From the NCBI RefSeq assembly GCF_008704795.1, contig NZ_CP023690.1, forward strand, positions 7,760,501 to 7,824,500: a stretch of DNA of 64,000 nt, given 5' to 3'. The notes under the pieces are model-generated. The model had not been told where the DNA came from and searched no databases. It saw nothing but the letters and a program-made list of their open reading frames with translations. A program made the translations under genes and the position numbers. Source of the DNA: Streptomyces spectabilis. GTDB lineage: Bacteria > Actinomycetota > Actinomycetes > Streptomycetales > Streptomycetaceae. Every line of letters begins with the position of its first letter. Position 1 is the first letter of the stretch. This document shows positions 1 to 7,568 of the stretch, piece by piece.

Positions 1-506
1 CCGTCCTCGTACGGCGAAGTGACGGTGCGCAGCCGCGGGTTGACCCGCAGCACGTCCGAGCCGAGGCCCGCGCGCACGGGAAGGAACGGCAGGCGCTGGG
101 CGGCGGCGGTGAGCCCCTGCAGGAACATCGCCTCGTCCAGCTCGACCAGGTCGAGGCCGCCGCGCTCGCGGGCCGCCCGGAAGTGCGGCTCCAGGGGGAT
201 CGAGTCGAGCGTCACGAAGGCCGTGACCAGTGTGCGCACCTTCCCGGCGGCGAGGAGCAGACCGACGTCCGGACCGCCGTACGCCACGACGGTCAGGTCC
301 GTGACGTCCGAGCGCAGCAGGGCGCGGACCAGCGCCATCGGCTTGCGGCGCGAGCCCCAGCCGCCGATGCCGAGCGTCATCCCGCTCTCCAGGCGCCGCA
401 CGACCTCCTCGGGCGTCATGATCTTGTCCCGTACGCCCCCGCCCCCGCCGCCGTCCCGGACGGCTCGCGCGTCCCCGGCGCCCCGGACCTCCGCTGGATC
501 GGTCAT
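1..506 (-). CDS. ipdA: CoA-transferase-like alpha subunit IpdA (3' end outside window)
   Basis: Alpha subunit of the heterodimeric class I CoA-transferase-like hydrolase IpdAB. In steroid-degrading actinobacteria IpdAB opens the last carbocyclic ring of the HIP pathway (COCHEA-CoA hydrolysis). The N-terminal 168 residues are present. They carry the GIGGWGSRRKPMALVRALL stretch and the following TVVAYGGPDVGLLL, which I recognise from mycobacterial IpdA. The start overlaps the upstream echA20 stop as ATGA, implying translational coupling; a shorter start at position 419 (MTPEEVV) is possible because the first 29 residues are poorly structured and glycine-rich. IpdB and IpdC are expected just beyond the left edge. 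The function is inferred from family resemblance and gene order. A generic CoA-transferase is the alternative. Confidence 0.85.
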   Translation of the reverse strand, partial: MTDPAEVRGAGDARAVRDGGGGGGVRDKIMTPEEVVRRLESGMTLGIGGWGSRRKPMALVRALLRSDVTDLTVVAYGGPDVGLLLAAGKVRTLVTAFVTLDSIPLEPHFRAARERGGLDLVELDEAMFLQGLTAAAQRLPFLPVRAGLGSDVLRVNPRLRTVTSPYED

Positions 507-1288
507 GCCGTGTCCTTCCGGGCCGGTACGGAGCTGTCGGGCGGCGCGGCGGGCGTGCCGAAGCCGTCGCGGACGCGGGCCGCCACGCCGCTCAGGTTCG
601 CCTCGAAGGTGAAGCCCTGCTCGAAGCGGTAGCTGCGGCGGACGTCCACCGGGTCGATGCCGTTGATCGCGGCTTTCGCCAGGCGCAGCAGCGTGCCGTC
701 CTTGCGGGCGATCTCGCGCGCGAGGGCGAGGGCCGCCGCGCGCAGGTCGGCGCGGGGCACGACCCGCCACACCGAGCCGTGCGCGTGCAGCTCGGCCGCG
801 GTGGCCGTGCGCCCGGTGTAGTACAGCGCGCGCATCAGGTGCTGGGGGACCAGGCGGGCCAGGTGCGTGGCGGCGCCGAGCGCGCCGCGGTCCAGCTCGG
901 GGAGGCCGAACGTGGCGTCGTCGCTCGCCACGATCGCGTCCGCGTTGCCCACGAGGCCGATGCCGCCGCCCAGGCAGAAGCCCTGGACGGCCGCGACGAC
1001 CGGCACCGCGCAGTCGTACACCGCCGCGAAGGCCTCCGCGCAGCCGCTGTTGACGCCGAGCAGCGCGCCGTGGCCGGGGTCGCGGCGCAGCTCCTTGATG
1101 TCCACGCCCGCGTTGAACCCCCGGCCCTCGGCGGCCAGCACCACGCAGCGCACCTCGGGGTCGCGGCCCGCGGCGCGCACCGCGTCCGCGAGGGCGAACC
1201 ACCCTTGTGCGGGAAGGGCGTTGACCGGTGCGTAGTCGACGGTGACGACGGCCACGCCCTCCTCGGGGGGTGAGGTGGAGACAGGCAT
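503..1288 (-). CDS. echA20: Enoyl-CoA hydratase/isomerase family protein EchA20
   Basis: Crotonase-fold enzyme of 261 residues. In Mycobacterium EchA20 performs the hydrolytic D-ring opening that feeds IpdAB in HIP catabolism. Visible crotonase features are the oxyanion-hole segment GRGFNAGVDIKEL and the second loop GFCLGGGIGLVGNADAIVA, followed by FGLPELDRG. I chose the ATG at 1288 because the AAAGG-rich sequence about 13 nt upstream can act as a ribosome-binding site and because the crotonase fold starts a few residues later. It is divergent from the SDR gene at 1359 across a 70-bp promoter region, and its stop overlaps the ipdA start by 4 bp. The order echA20-ipdA with two divergent SDRs matches Rv3548c-Rv3551. 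The substrate is inferred from this context. Confidence 0.85.
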   Translation of the reverse strand: MPVSTSPPEEGVAVVTVDYAPVNALPAQGWFALADAVRAAGRDPEVRCVVLAAEGRGFNAGVDIKELRRDPGHGALLGVNSGCAEAFAAVYDCAVPVVAAVQGFCLGGGIGLVGNADAIVASDDATFGLPELDRGALGAATHLARLVPQHLMRALYYTGRTATAAELHAHGSVWRVVPRADLRAAALALAREIARKDGTLLRLAKAAINGIDPVDVRRSYRFEQGFTFEANLSGVAARVRDGFGTPAAPPDSSVPARKDTA

Positions 1289-1321
1289 CAGAGGATCCGC
1301 TACCTTTCGTCCAGTGCCTTC

Positions 1322-1340
1322 AACCAAACATTTGTTAGTT
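1322..1340. promoter_or_regulatory. Imperfect palindrome between echA20 and the SDR gene, probable TetR-type operator
   Basis: The 19-bp sequence aaccaaacatttgttagtt pairs at six of nine symmetric positions around its central T and is the only A/T-rich stretch between the two divergent starts (1288 and 1359). In mycobacteria this divergent promoter is controlled by KstR2. The sequence here does not fit the AnCAAGnnCTTGnT motif I remember, so the regulator is uncertain. Confidence 0.45.
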
Positions 1341-1358
1341 ACTCGGAAGGTAGCAGCG

Positions 1359-2123
1359 ATGACTGACAATCGACAGGTGGTCGTGGTCACCGGCGGGACC
1401 CGCGGCGTCGGGGCGGGGATCGCCCGCGGCTTCCTGGCCGCCGGCGCGCACGTCGTCATCTGCGCCCGCAAGCCGCCCGAGCGGCCCGTCGAAGTGCCGG
1501 GCGTCACCGCGGAGTTCCGCCCGGCCGACCTCAGGGACGCCGAGGCGGCGCACGCCCTGGTCACCGGCGTCGCCGCCGACCACGGACGGCTCGACGTGCT
1601 GGTGAACAACGCGGGCGGCACGCCGTTCGGCCTGCTCGCCGAGGCCACCGCCGCCCGCCAGACGAAGATCGTCCAGCTGAACCTGCTGGCCCCGCTGTAC
1701 GCATCCCTCGCCGCCCACGAAGTGATGAGCCGTCAGGAGACCGGCGGCGCCGTCATCATGATCGGCAGCGTCAGCGGCACCCGCCCCTCGCCCGGCTCGG
1801 GGGCCTACGGCGCCGCCAAGGCGGGCCTGGCCAACCTGGCGCGCACCATGGCGGTCGAATGGGCCCCGCACGTGCGCGTGAACACCGTGGTGCTCGGCCT
1901 GGTGCGCACCGAGAGCACCCATCTGCACTACGGCGACGAGGAGGGGGTCGCCGCGGTGGCCCGCACGATCCCGCTCGGCCGCCTCGCGGAGCCCGCGGAC
2001 GCCGCCGACGCCTGTGTGTTCCTCGCCTCAGCCGCCGCGCGGTACATCAGCGGCGCGGCCCTCCAGGTGGACGGCGGCGGCGAGCGGCCCGCCTTCCTGG
2101 ACGCCGCGACCGTGAACCACTGA
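1359..2123 (+). CDS. SDR-family oxidoreductase, Rv3549c-like, steroid ring catabolism
   Basis: Short-chain dehydrogenase/reductase of 254 residues, cytoplasmic, NAD(P)-dependent. Classical SDR elements are in order: the cofactor motif TGGTRGVGAGIARG near residues 11-24, NNAGG near 85, the catalytic Ser in IGSVSG and the YGAAK Tyr/Lys pair, and a C-terminal QVDGGG. The ATG at 1359 follows GGAAGG at 1345-1350. The gene is first in a rightward pair, 70 bp from the second SDR, and divergent from echA20, exactly as Rv3549c is from echA20 in M. tuberculosis. It probably oxidises or reduces a HIP-derived CoA intermediate. The reaction cannot be read from sequence alone. Confidence 0.85.
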   Translation: MTDNRQVVVVTGGTRGVGAGIARGFLAAGAHVVICARKPPERPVEVPGVTAEFRPADLRDAEAAHALVTGVAADHGRLDVLVNNAGGTPFGLLAEATAARQTKIVQLNLLAPLYASLAAHEVMSRQETGGAVIMIGSVSGTRPSPGSGAYGAAKAGLANLARTMAVEWAPHVRVNTVVLGLVRTESTHLHYGDEEGVAAVARTIPLGRLAEPADAADACVFLASAAARYISGAALQVDGGGERPAFLDAATVNH

Positions 2124-2193
2124 CCCCGTGCCGTGTGACGTCCGGTCACCCGCCGGGCGCGCCGGCCACCCCTCCCGTACGAAGGAGTTCCGT

Positions 2194-3120
2194 ATGACCG
2201 CAGCTGTCGATTCCGGGATGTGCGCGGGCCGCGTCGTGATCGTCACGGGCGCGGGCCGGGGCCTCGGCCGGGCGCACGCGCGCGCGTACGCGGCCGAGGG
2301 CGCGAAGGTCGTCGTCAACGACCTCGGGGCGGCCCTCGACGGCTCCGGGGTCTCCGGAGGCCCCGCGCAGGACGTCGTCGAGGAGATCCGCACGGCGGGC
2401 GGCGACGCCGTCGCGCACTGCGGCGACGTCGCGACGCCCGAGGGCGCGTCGTCCCTCGTGCGGGCCGCCCTGGAGACCTACGGCCGCCTGGACACCCTCG
2501 TGAACAACGCTGGCTTCCTGCGCGACCGCATGCTGGTCAACCTCGACGAGGACGACTGGGACGCCGTCCTCCGCGTGCACCTGAAGGGACACTTCCTGCC
2601 CCTGAAGCACGCGGCCGCGCACTGGCGGGCCGCCGCCAAGGCCGGACGCGCCCCGCACGCGTGCGTGGTCAACACCAGCTCGGGCGCGGGCCTCCTCGGC
2701 AGCGTCGGGCAGGGCAACTACAGCGCCGCCAAGGCGGGCATCCTGGGGCTCACGATGGTCGCGGCCGCCGAACTCGCCGCCTACGGAGTGCGCGTGAACG
2801 CCATCGCGCCCGCCGCCCGTACCCGCATGACCGAGCAGACCTTCGCCGACACCATGGCCGCGCCCCAGGAGGGCGCCTTCGACGCGATGGCCCCGGAGAA
2901 CGTGTCGCCGCTGGTCGTCTGGCTCGGCTCCACCGCCTCGTCCGGGGTCACGGGCCGCGTCTTCGAGGCCGAGGGCGGCCGCATCACCGTCATGCACGGC
3001 TGGCGTCCAGGACCCAGCGCCGACAAGGCGGCCCGCTGGAGCCCGGCAGAGGCGGGCGAGACGGCCCTGAAGCTGCTCTCCCGCGCCGAGCCGCCCGAGC
3101 CCGTCTACGGAGCGCGCTGA
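2194..3120 (+). CDS. SDR-family oxidoreductase, Rv3548c-like, steroid ring catabolism
   Basis: SDR of 308 residues, longer than the 250-residue classical type. It resembles the (R)-hydroxyacyl-CoA dehydrogenase-like SDRs of which Rv3548c (about 304 residues) is one. It shows TGAGRGLGRAHARAYAAEG for cofactor binding, the insertion GGPAQDVVEEI typical of this long group, NNAGFLRD, the catalytic Ser in NTSSGAG and YSAAKAG. The ATG at 2194 follows AAGGAG at 2182-2187. It lies 70 bp downstream of the other SDR in the same transcript and converges on pcaG with only 28 bp between. The substrate is inferred from synteny to be a CoA-linked HIP fragment. Confidence 0.85.
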   Translation: MTAAVDSGMCAGRVVIVTGAGRGLGRAHARAYAAEGAKVVVNDLGAALDGSGVSGGPAQDVVEEIRTAGGDAVAHCGDVATPEGASSLVRAALETYGRLDTLVNNAGFLRDRMLVNLDEDDWDAVLRVHLKGHFLPLKHAAAHWRAAAKAGRAPHACVVNTSSGAGLLGSVGQGNYSAAKAGILGLTMVAAAELAAYGVRVNAIAPAARTRMTEQTFADTMAAPQEGAFDAMAPENVSPLVVWLGSTASSGVTGRVFEAEGGRITVMHGWRPGPSADKAARWSPAEAGETALKLLSRAEPPEPVYGAR

Positions 3121-3151
3121 CCCCGCCGCGCCCGCACGGCCGCGGGGGTCA
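3118..3151. terminator. Bidirectional hairpin between SDR and pcaG
   Basis: TGACCCCGC (3118-3126) pairs with GCGGGGGTCA (3142-3151), with one bulged G. Both convergent stop codons lie inside the stem, so one hairpin can end transcription from both sides. Confidence 0.6.
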
Positions 3152-3715
3152 GGCGAACGCCAGGAAGACCGTCTCGTCGTCCCCTTGGAGATGGATGTCG
3201 AACCGGTACGTGCCGTGCGGGCCCGGCCGCGCGAGCAGTGTCGCGCGCCGGTCGGGGGCCAGCGAGCGGAGCAGGGCGTCGTCCGGGTCGTCCGACAGGT
3301 ACGCGCGCGTGTACAGGTGGTCGAGCAGCCCCCGAGCGAACACCGCGAGGCAGACGTACGGGACGCCGCCGGGCCTGAGGGTGCGGACCGCCCAGTGCCC
3401 GTCCGGGTCCGTCGGCACCCGGCCGAAGCCCGTGAACGTGACGCCGTCGCGCCCCCGCGGCGTGCCGCCGACCGCGTCCTGGCGCAGCGACCCGGGCGCC
3501 CCCGCGCGCGAGCCGTCCGGCGCGGGCTGCCACGTCTCCACGAGGCCGTCGTCCACGGGGACGCCCTTGCCGTCGTACACGTACCCGTGGAGCGTCACGG
3601 CGTCCGGGTGGCCCGCGGGCGCGATCTCGCCGCCGCGCGGGAACGGCAGCGCGTAGCCGTGGTACGGCCCGATGGTCTGCGAGGGCGTCGGCGCGTGCGG
3701 CGGCACCGGGCTCAT
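3149..3715 (-). CDS. pcaG: Protocatechuate 3,4-dioxygenase alpha subunit
   Basis: Alpha subunit (188 residues) of the intradiol dioxygenase that cleaves protocatechuate to 3-carboxy-cis,cis-muconate. The N-terminal PSQTIGPYHGYALPF is the family signature of PcaG. The central VTLHGYVYDGKGVPVDDGLVE is the beta-sandwich start shared by intradiol enzymes. As in other alpha subunits the iron ligands are not retained; catalysis is carried by PcaH. The start overlaps the pcaH stop as ATGA. This is the last gene of the leftward operon. No pcaB or pcaL follows, unlike the longer pca operon I remember from S. coelicolor. Confidence 0.93.
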   Translation of the reverse strand: MSPVPPHAPTPSQTIGPYHGYALPFPRGGEIAPAGHPDAVTLHGYVYDGKGVPVDDGLVETWQPAPDGSRAGAPGSLRQDAVGGTPRGRDGVTFTGFGRVPTDPDGHWAVRTLRPGGVPYVCLAVFARGLLDHLYTRAYLSDDPDDALLRSLAPDRRATLLARPGPHGTYRFDIHLQGDDETVFLAFA

Positions 3716-4509
3716 GCGGCACCGTCCTCGAAGAGGGTGGCGGAGGGGCCGTCCAGGACGATGTCCCAGCGGTAGCCGAGCGCCCACTCCGGAATCGTCA
3801 GACCGTGGTCGTAGGCGGCCACGAGGCGGGCCCGCGCCGCCTCGTCGGGGATCGAGAGGAAGACGGGGTCGTAGGCGAGCAGCGGGTCGGCGGGGAAGTA
3901 CATCTGGGTCACCAGGCGCTGCGCGAACGCCGTGCCGAACAGCGAGAAGTGCAGATGGGCTGGGCGCCAGGCGTTCTCGTGGTTGCGCCACGGATAGGCG
4001 CCGGGCCGGATCGTGGTGAAGGAGTACGTGCCGTCGTCGTCCGTCAGACAGCGGCCGAAGCCGGTGAAGTGCGGGTCGAGCGGCGCCGCGTGCCGGTCGC
4101 GCCGGTGGACGTATCTGCCGGACGCGTTGGCCTGCCACATCTCGACCAACTGGCCGCGCACCGGACGGCCGTGACGGTCCGTCATGCGGCCGGAGACGGT
4201 GATGCGCTCGCCCAGCGGCTCGCCCGTGTGCTGGCGGGTCAGGTCCCGCTCGAAGTCGGTGACGTCGGCGACGCCGAAGACGGGGCCGGTCAGCTCCACG
4301 GCCTCCGGGTCGGGGACGGGCACGGCGGAGTGACGGGGATGGCGCAGGAGGGCCCCGCGGTAGGGCGGGACGCCGTGGGGCGTGCCGGGCGGCCGGGGCG
4401 CGGTCGCGCCCGGCGCGGACCGTTCGGCTCCCGGCGCGGACCGTTCGGCTCCCGGCGCGGTCACCGTCCGGCGCCCGGTCGGGCCGTCGTACGGGGGATG
4501 GGGGGTCAT
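3712..4509 (-). CDS. pcaH: Protocatechuate 3,4-dioxygenase beta subunit
   Basis: Iron-bearing beta subunit, 265 residues. The four non-haem Fe(III) ligands are in place. The Tyr in GRYVHRR is 39 residues before the Tyr of GAYPWRN, which is 13 residues before the first His of RPAHLHF, with the second His two further on. This reproduces the spacing of Tyr408/Tyr447/His460/His462 in the Pseudomonas enzyme. An N-terminal extension of about 45 residues contains a triplicated APGAERS-like repeat and is probably disordered. The ATG at 4509 is preceded by AAGGGAG. It lies 40 bp downstream of pcaJ and is coupled to pcaG. Regulation is probably by the divergent MarR protein at 6105. Confidence 0.95.
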   Translation of the reverse strand: MTPHPPYDGPTGRRTVTAPGAERSAPGAERSAPGATAPRPPGTPHGVPPYRGALLRHPRHSAVPVPDPEAVELTGPVFGVADVTDFERDLTRQHTGEPLGERITVSGRMTDRHGRPVRGQLVEMWQANASGRYVHRRDRHAAPLDPHFTGFGRCLTDDDGTYSFTTIRPGAYPWRNHENAWRPAHLHFSLFGTAFAQRLVTQMYFPADPLLAYDPVFLSIPDEAARARLVAAYDHGLTIPEWALGYRWDIVLDGPSATLFEDGAA

Positions 4510-4549
4510 TGCGGCTGCCGCTCCCTTCCGGACCGGTCCTCGCCGGTCC

Positions 4550-5188
4550 TCACGCGTCCGGGACGCGCACCTTCGCCGCCGTCCGCGCGACGATCTCGGT
4601 GACGCCGACTCCCGGCGCGCACTCGGTCAACTGAAGTCCGTCCGCGGTGACGTCGAAGACACCGAGGTCCGTGATGACGCGGTGCACACACCGTCTGCCG
4701 GTGAGCGGCAGATCGCACTCCTGAACGAGCTTGGGCGAGCCGTCCTTCGCGGTGTGCGCCATCGTCACGATCACCCTGCGGGCGCCGTGCACCAGGTCCA
4801 TCGCCCCGCCGATCCCCGTGACGAGCCTGCCGGGGACCGCCCAGTTGGCGAGGTCCCCGCGCGCGGAGACCTGCATCGCGCCGAGGACCGCCACGTCGAG
4901 ATGGCCGCCGCGGATCATCCCGAACGACAGCGCCGAGTCGAAGTACGCCGCCCCGGGAAGGGCCGTGACCGTCTCCTTGCTCGCGTTGATCAGATCCGGG
5001 TCGACCTCGTCCGCCGCGGGGTAGGGGCCGACGCCGAGGACGCCGTTCTCGGACTGGACGACCACCTGCACGCCCGGCGGCAGGAAGCCCGGGATCAGCG
5101 TCGGCAGGCCGATGCCCAGGTTGACGTACTGGCCGTCCCGGAGCTCGTCCGCCGCCCGGGCCGCCACCTGTTCGCGGGTCCACGCCAT
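4550..5188 (-). CDS. pcaJ: 3-oxoadipate CoA-transferase beta subunit
   Basis: Subunit B (212 residues) of succinyl-CoA:3-oxoadipate CoA-transferase, a late step of the beta-ketoadipate pathway. It has the family start [17 protein letters not shown], the [15 protein letters not shown] segment and [10 protein letters not shown]. The Glu of SENG is the known catalytic residue that forms the glutamyl-CoA ester. The ATG overlaps the pcaI stop (ATGA at 5188-5190). An acetoacetate CoA-transferase (ScoB/AtoA) would look similar, but the link to pcaHG makes PcaJ the better call. Confidence 0.92.
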   Translation of the reverse strand: MAWTREQVAARAADELRDGQYVNLGIGLPTLIPGFLPPGVQVVVQSENGVLGVGPYPAADEVDPDLINASKETVTALPGAAYFDSALSFGMIRGGHLDVAVLGAMQVSARGDLANWAVPGRLVTGIGGAMDLVHGARRVIVTMAHTAKDGSPKLVQECDLPLTGRRCVHRVITDLGVFDVTADGLQLTECAPGVGVTEIVARTAAKVRVPDA

Positions 5189-5943
5189 CAGGTGCTCACC
5201 GTCCGCTTCTCGACGCGCTTGGCGGCGGCCTCGTGCGGGTGGAGGGCGACGACGCGGTGCACGAAGACGCCGGGCAGGTGCACCGCGTCCGGGTCGATGG
5301 CGCCGGGCTCCACCAGCTCCTCCACCTCGGCCACGGTCACCCGTCCCGCCATCGCGGCGAGCGGGTTGAAGTTGCGGCTCGCCTTGGCGAACACCAGGTT
5401 CCCGTGCCGGTCGCCGCGCGCCGCCCGCACCAGGGCGAAGTCGGTGCGGATGCCGCGCTCCAGGACGTGCGGCACGCCGTCGAACTCCCGTGTCTCCTTG
5501 GGCGGCGAGGCCACCACGACGCCGCCCGCGCCGTCGTACCGCCACGGGATGCCGCCGTCGGCGACCTGCGTGCCCACCCCGGCAGGGGTGTAGAAGGCGG
5601 GGATGCCGCAGCCCCCGGCGCGCAGGCGCTCCGCGAGGGTGCCCTGCGGGATCAGCTCCACCTCGAGCTCGCCCGACAGGTACCGGCGCGCGAACTCCTC
5701 GTTGCCGCCGATGTACGAGGCCGTCACGCGTGCGATCCGGCCCGCCGCGAGCAGCACGGCCAGGCCCGTGCCGAGCGCGCCGCAGTTGTTCGACACCACG
5801 CGCAGATCCGTGGTGCCGCGCCGGTGCACCGCCTCGATCAGCGCGTTCGGCACGCCGCTGAGCCCGAAGCCGGCGACCGCGAGGGACGCGCCGTCCCCCA
5901 CGTCGGCCACCGCCGCCGCGGCCGTGGCGACCACCTTGTCCAT
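5188..5943 (-). CDS. pcaI: 3-oxoadipate CoA-transferase alpha subunit
   Basis: Subunit A (251 residues) of the same CoA-transferase and first gene of the leftward operon. The glycine-rich CoA-binding segment [16 protein letters not shown] lies near residues 23-38, followed by [17 protein letters not shown] and [25 protein letters not shown] in pieces typical of this subunit. The promoter lies in the 161 bp shared with the divergent regulator at 6105. In S. coelicolor the next genes are pcaJ, pcaF, pcaH, pcaG, pcaB and pcaL. Here pcaF is absent between pcaJ and pcaH, so the thiolase step must be supplied elsewhere. Confidence 0.93.
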   Translation of the reverse strand: MDKVVATAAAAVADVGDGASLAVAGFGLSGVPNALIEAVHRRGTTDLRVVSNNCGALGTGLAVLLAAGRIARVTASYIGGNEEFARRYLSGELEVELIPQGTLAERLRAGGCGIPAFYTPAGVGTQVADGGIPWRYDGAGGVVVASPPKETREFDGVPHVLERGIRTDFALVRAARGDRHGNLVFAKASRNFNPLAAMAGRVTVAEVEELVEPGAIDPDAVHLPGVFVHRVVALHPHEAAAKRVEKRTVST

Positions 5944-6065
5944 CCGGCAGCCTCATCTCCGCACGATCGTCAGCACACTGACTGTTCTCATCTGCCGTCC
6001 CGCGAACTCCAGTTCACGCTGCCACTGCCCGAGAGGGCCGTCAAGGCCGTGTCAGGTCGGCTATC

Positions 6066-6080
6066 GTTCAGTGCACGAAC
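6066..6080. promoter_or_regulatory. Inverted repeat in the pcaV-pcaI intergenic region, candidate PcaV operator
   Basis: The sequence gttcagtgcacgaac has perfect GTTC/GAAC arms and lies 25 bp upstream of the regulator's ATG, between the divergent pca promoters. MarR proteins normally bind such dyads in shared promoters. The real site could be offset. Confidence 0.4.
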
Positions 6081-6104
6081 TGTCGTGTCAGGGGAGGAAC
6101 AGCC

Positions 6105-6560
6105 ATGGCAGCGGTGGATCTGACCAGCCATCCCGGGCATCTCGCCCGCCGCCTCCAGCAGGCCCACCACCTCCTGTGGAACACGATGGTCTCGGAGGAG
6201 ACCACATCGCCCCAGTACGCCGTCCTCAACACCCTGGTCGCCGAGCCAGGCCTCGACCAGCGCGGCGTCGGCGAGCGCGTGGGCCTCGACCGCTCCACCG
6301 TCGCCGAGGTCATCAGCAGGCTCAGCCGCCGCGGTCTCGTCGACAAGGTCCGTGACCCGCAGGACGGCCGCCGCGCCCTGCTGCGCCTCACCGCCGACGG
6401 CAGGCGCGTCCACCGCAAGCTGACGGTGCGCACGGCCCGGATGAACCAGATCTTCCTCGCCCCGCTGACCGCCGATGAGCGCAGGCTCTTCCTCGACCTG
6501 GCCCAGCGGGTCGCGGACGCCGCCGAGCACCTGCGGGCGGCGCCCCTGACGCCCTCGTGA
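6105..6560 (+). CDS. pcaV: MarR-family repressor of the pca operon
   Basis: Winged-helix MarR protein of 151 residues, divergent from pcaI. Helices and wing are recognisable in QRGVGERVGLDRSTVAEVIS and VRDPQDGRRALLRLT. The N-terminus MAAVDLTSHPGHLARRLQQ closely matches PcaV of S. coelicolor as I remember it. Arg15, the residue known there to bind protocatechuate, is present here as the first Arg of ARRLQQ. The expected role is to repress pcaIJHG until protocatechuate releases it. GGGGAGG at 6091-6097 is the ribosome-binding site. Confidence 0.9.
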   Translation: MAAVDLTSHPGHLARRLQQAHHLLWNTMVSEETTSPQYAVLNTLVAEPGLDQRGVGERVGLDRSTVAEVISRLSRRGLVDKVRDPQDGRRALLRLTADGRRVHRKLTVRTARMNQIFLAPLTADERRLFLDLAQRVADAAEHLRAAPLTPS

Positions 6561-6576
6561 GCACCGCGCCGCTCAC
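6557..6576. terminator. Small convergent hairpin after the MarR gene
   Basis: GTGAGC (6557-6562) and GCTCAC (6571-6576) form a 6-bp stem with an 8-nt loop spanning both convergent stop codons. Confidence 0.4.
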
Positions 6577-7538
6577 GCCTTCGTGAACACCACCCACACC
6601 GGGCCCTCGGCGAACGCGAGCGGCTTGCCCTCGCGGGTCGTGAACGTGGTGCCGTCCCGCGCCGTGTCGCGCCGCCAGCGCGCCTCGTACGCGCGGCCGT
6701 CCCGCAGCACCCGCGCGCTGCCCGAGCCCACCGTGCGGCTGAAGGGCGACGCGCTGCCCGAGCGGTCGTGGAAGCGCGAGTCGCGGATGTCGACGCGCTG
6801 TTCGACCACCGTGGCGGCACCGAGCGCCGCGCCGGATGCGGTGCGGGCGGGCGTACCGTCCATCGCGATGTGCCAGCGCCCCTCGTACTCGACCCAGGTG
6901 AAGGTGAAGCGCGCGGAGGGGAAGCGCAGCGTCTGCCGGGTCGTGGGCGTGCCGCCCGCCGGGCGCGGCCCGAAGCGGAAGCCCGTGCTCTCCAGGCCGT
7001 CGGCCGACACCCGTGCCCCCAGCGCGTCCGGGCGGACGTAGAGGTTGTGCGGCGCGGGCTTCGCGCCGCCCCGGTAGTACGCCCTGCCGGGAGCCCCGTC
7101 CGGGGGCAGGGCGCGCAGCGGGGCCGCGTCGATCAGCGGAAGCAGCTTCGACTGCGCCCCGGAGAACGCGAGCGCCGGGTCCTCGAACTGGCGCAGCAGC
7201 TCCAGATCGGTCTCCCGGGCGCTGCGCACCGGCCCCACCACGGGCGGCAGCCGGCGTGCGTAGACGGCCATCAGCCGGCTGAGCCCGGCCTCCACCCGCT
7301 CCACGTAGACGACGTCCGCCGCCTCCAGGCCGGTCTGCGGGCGCGCGGGGCCCACGTTGTCGACCTTCACGGCGAGCACGCGGCCGCCCTCGCCCCGGCC
7401 CGTCGGCCGCCCGTCCGTGCCCGCCCGCTCCAGGGTGCAGGCGGGCGCGAACGCGGCGAGTGCCAGCGCCACCACCGCCGCACGCAAGCCTCGCGCTCCT
7501 CGCGCCGTCGTGTGCCCCACGCGTGTTCGCCGTTCCAT
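6573..7538 (-). CDS. DUF3048 domain-containing lipoprotein
   Basis: Predicted lipoprotein of 321 residues. A positively charged N-terminus (MERRTRVGHTTARGARG) precedes a hydrophobic stretch and a lipobox-like FAPAC near residue 34. The mature part contains VVYVERVEAGLSRLMAVYA and VGPVRSARETDLELL, which are hallmarks of DUF3048 (YerB family), an extracellular domain of unknown function sometimes associated with the cell wall. The remaining C-terminal half is a second beta-rich DUF3048 segment. It is 30 bp downstream of the FAD oxidoreductase in the same direction, so they may share a transcript. No enzymatic role can be assigned. Confidence 0.85.
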   Translation of the reverse strand: MERRTRVGHTTARGARGLRAAVVALALAAFAPACTLERAGTDGRPTGRGEGGRVLAVKVDNVGPARPQTGLEAADVVYVERVEAGLSRLMAVYARRLPPVVGPVRSARETDLELLRQFEDPALAFSGAQSKLLPLIDAAPLRALPPDGAPGRAYYRGGAKPAPHNLYVRPDALGARVSADGLESTGFRFGPRPAGGTPTTRQTLRFPSARFTFTWVEYEGRWHIAMDGTPARTASGAALGAATVVEQRVDIRDSRFHDRSGSASPFSRTVGSGSARVLRDGRAYEARWRRDTARDGTTFTTREGKPLAFAEGPVWVVFTKA

Positions 7539-7568
7539 GACCGGGATGTACCCCGATTGCGGCCGTTG

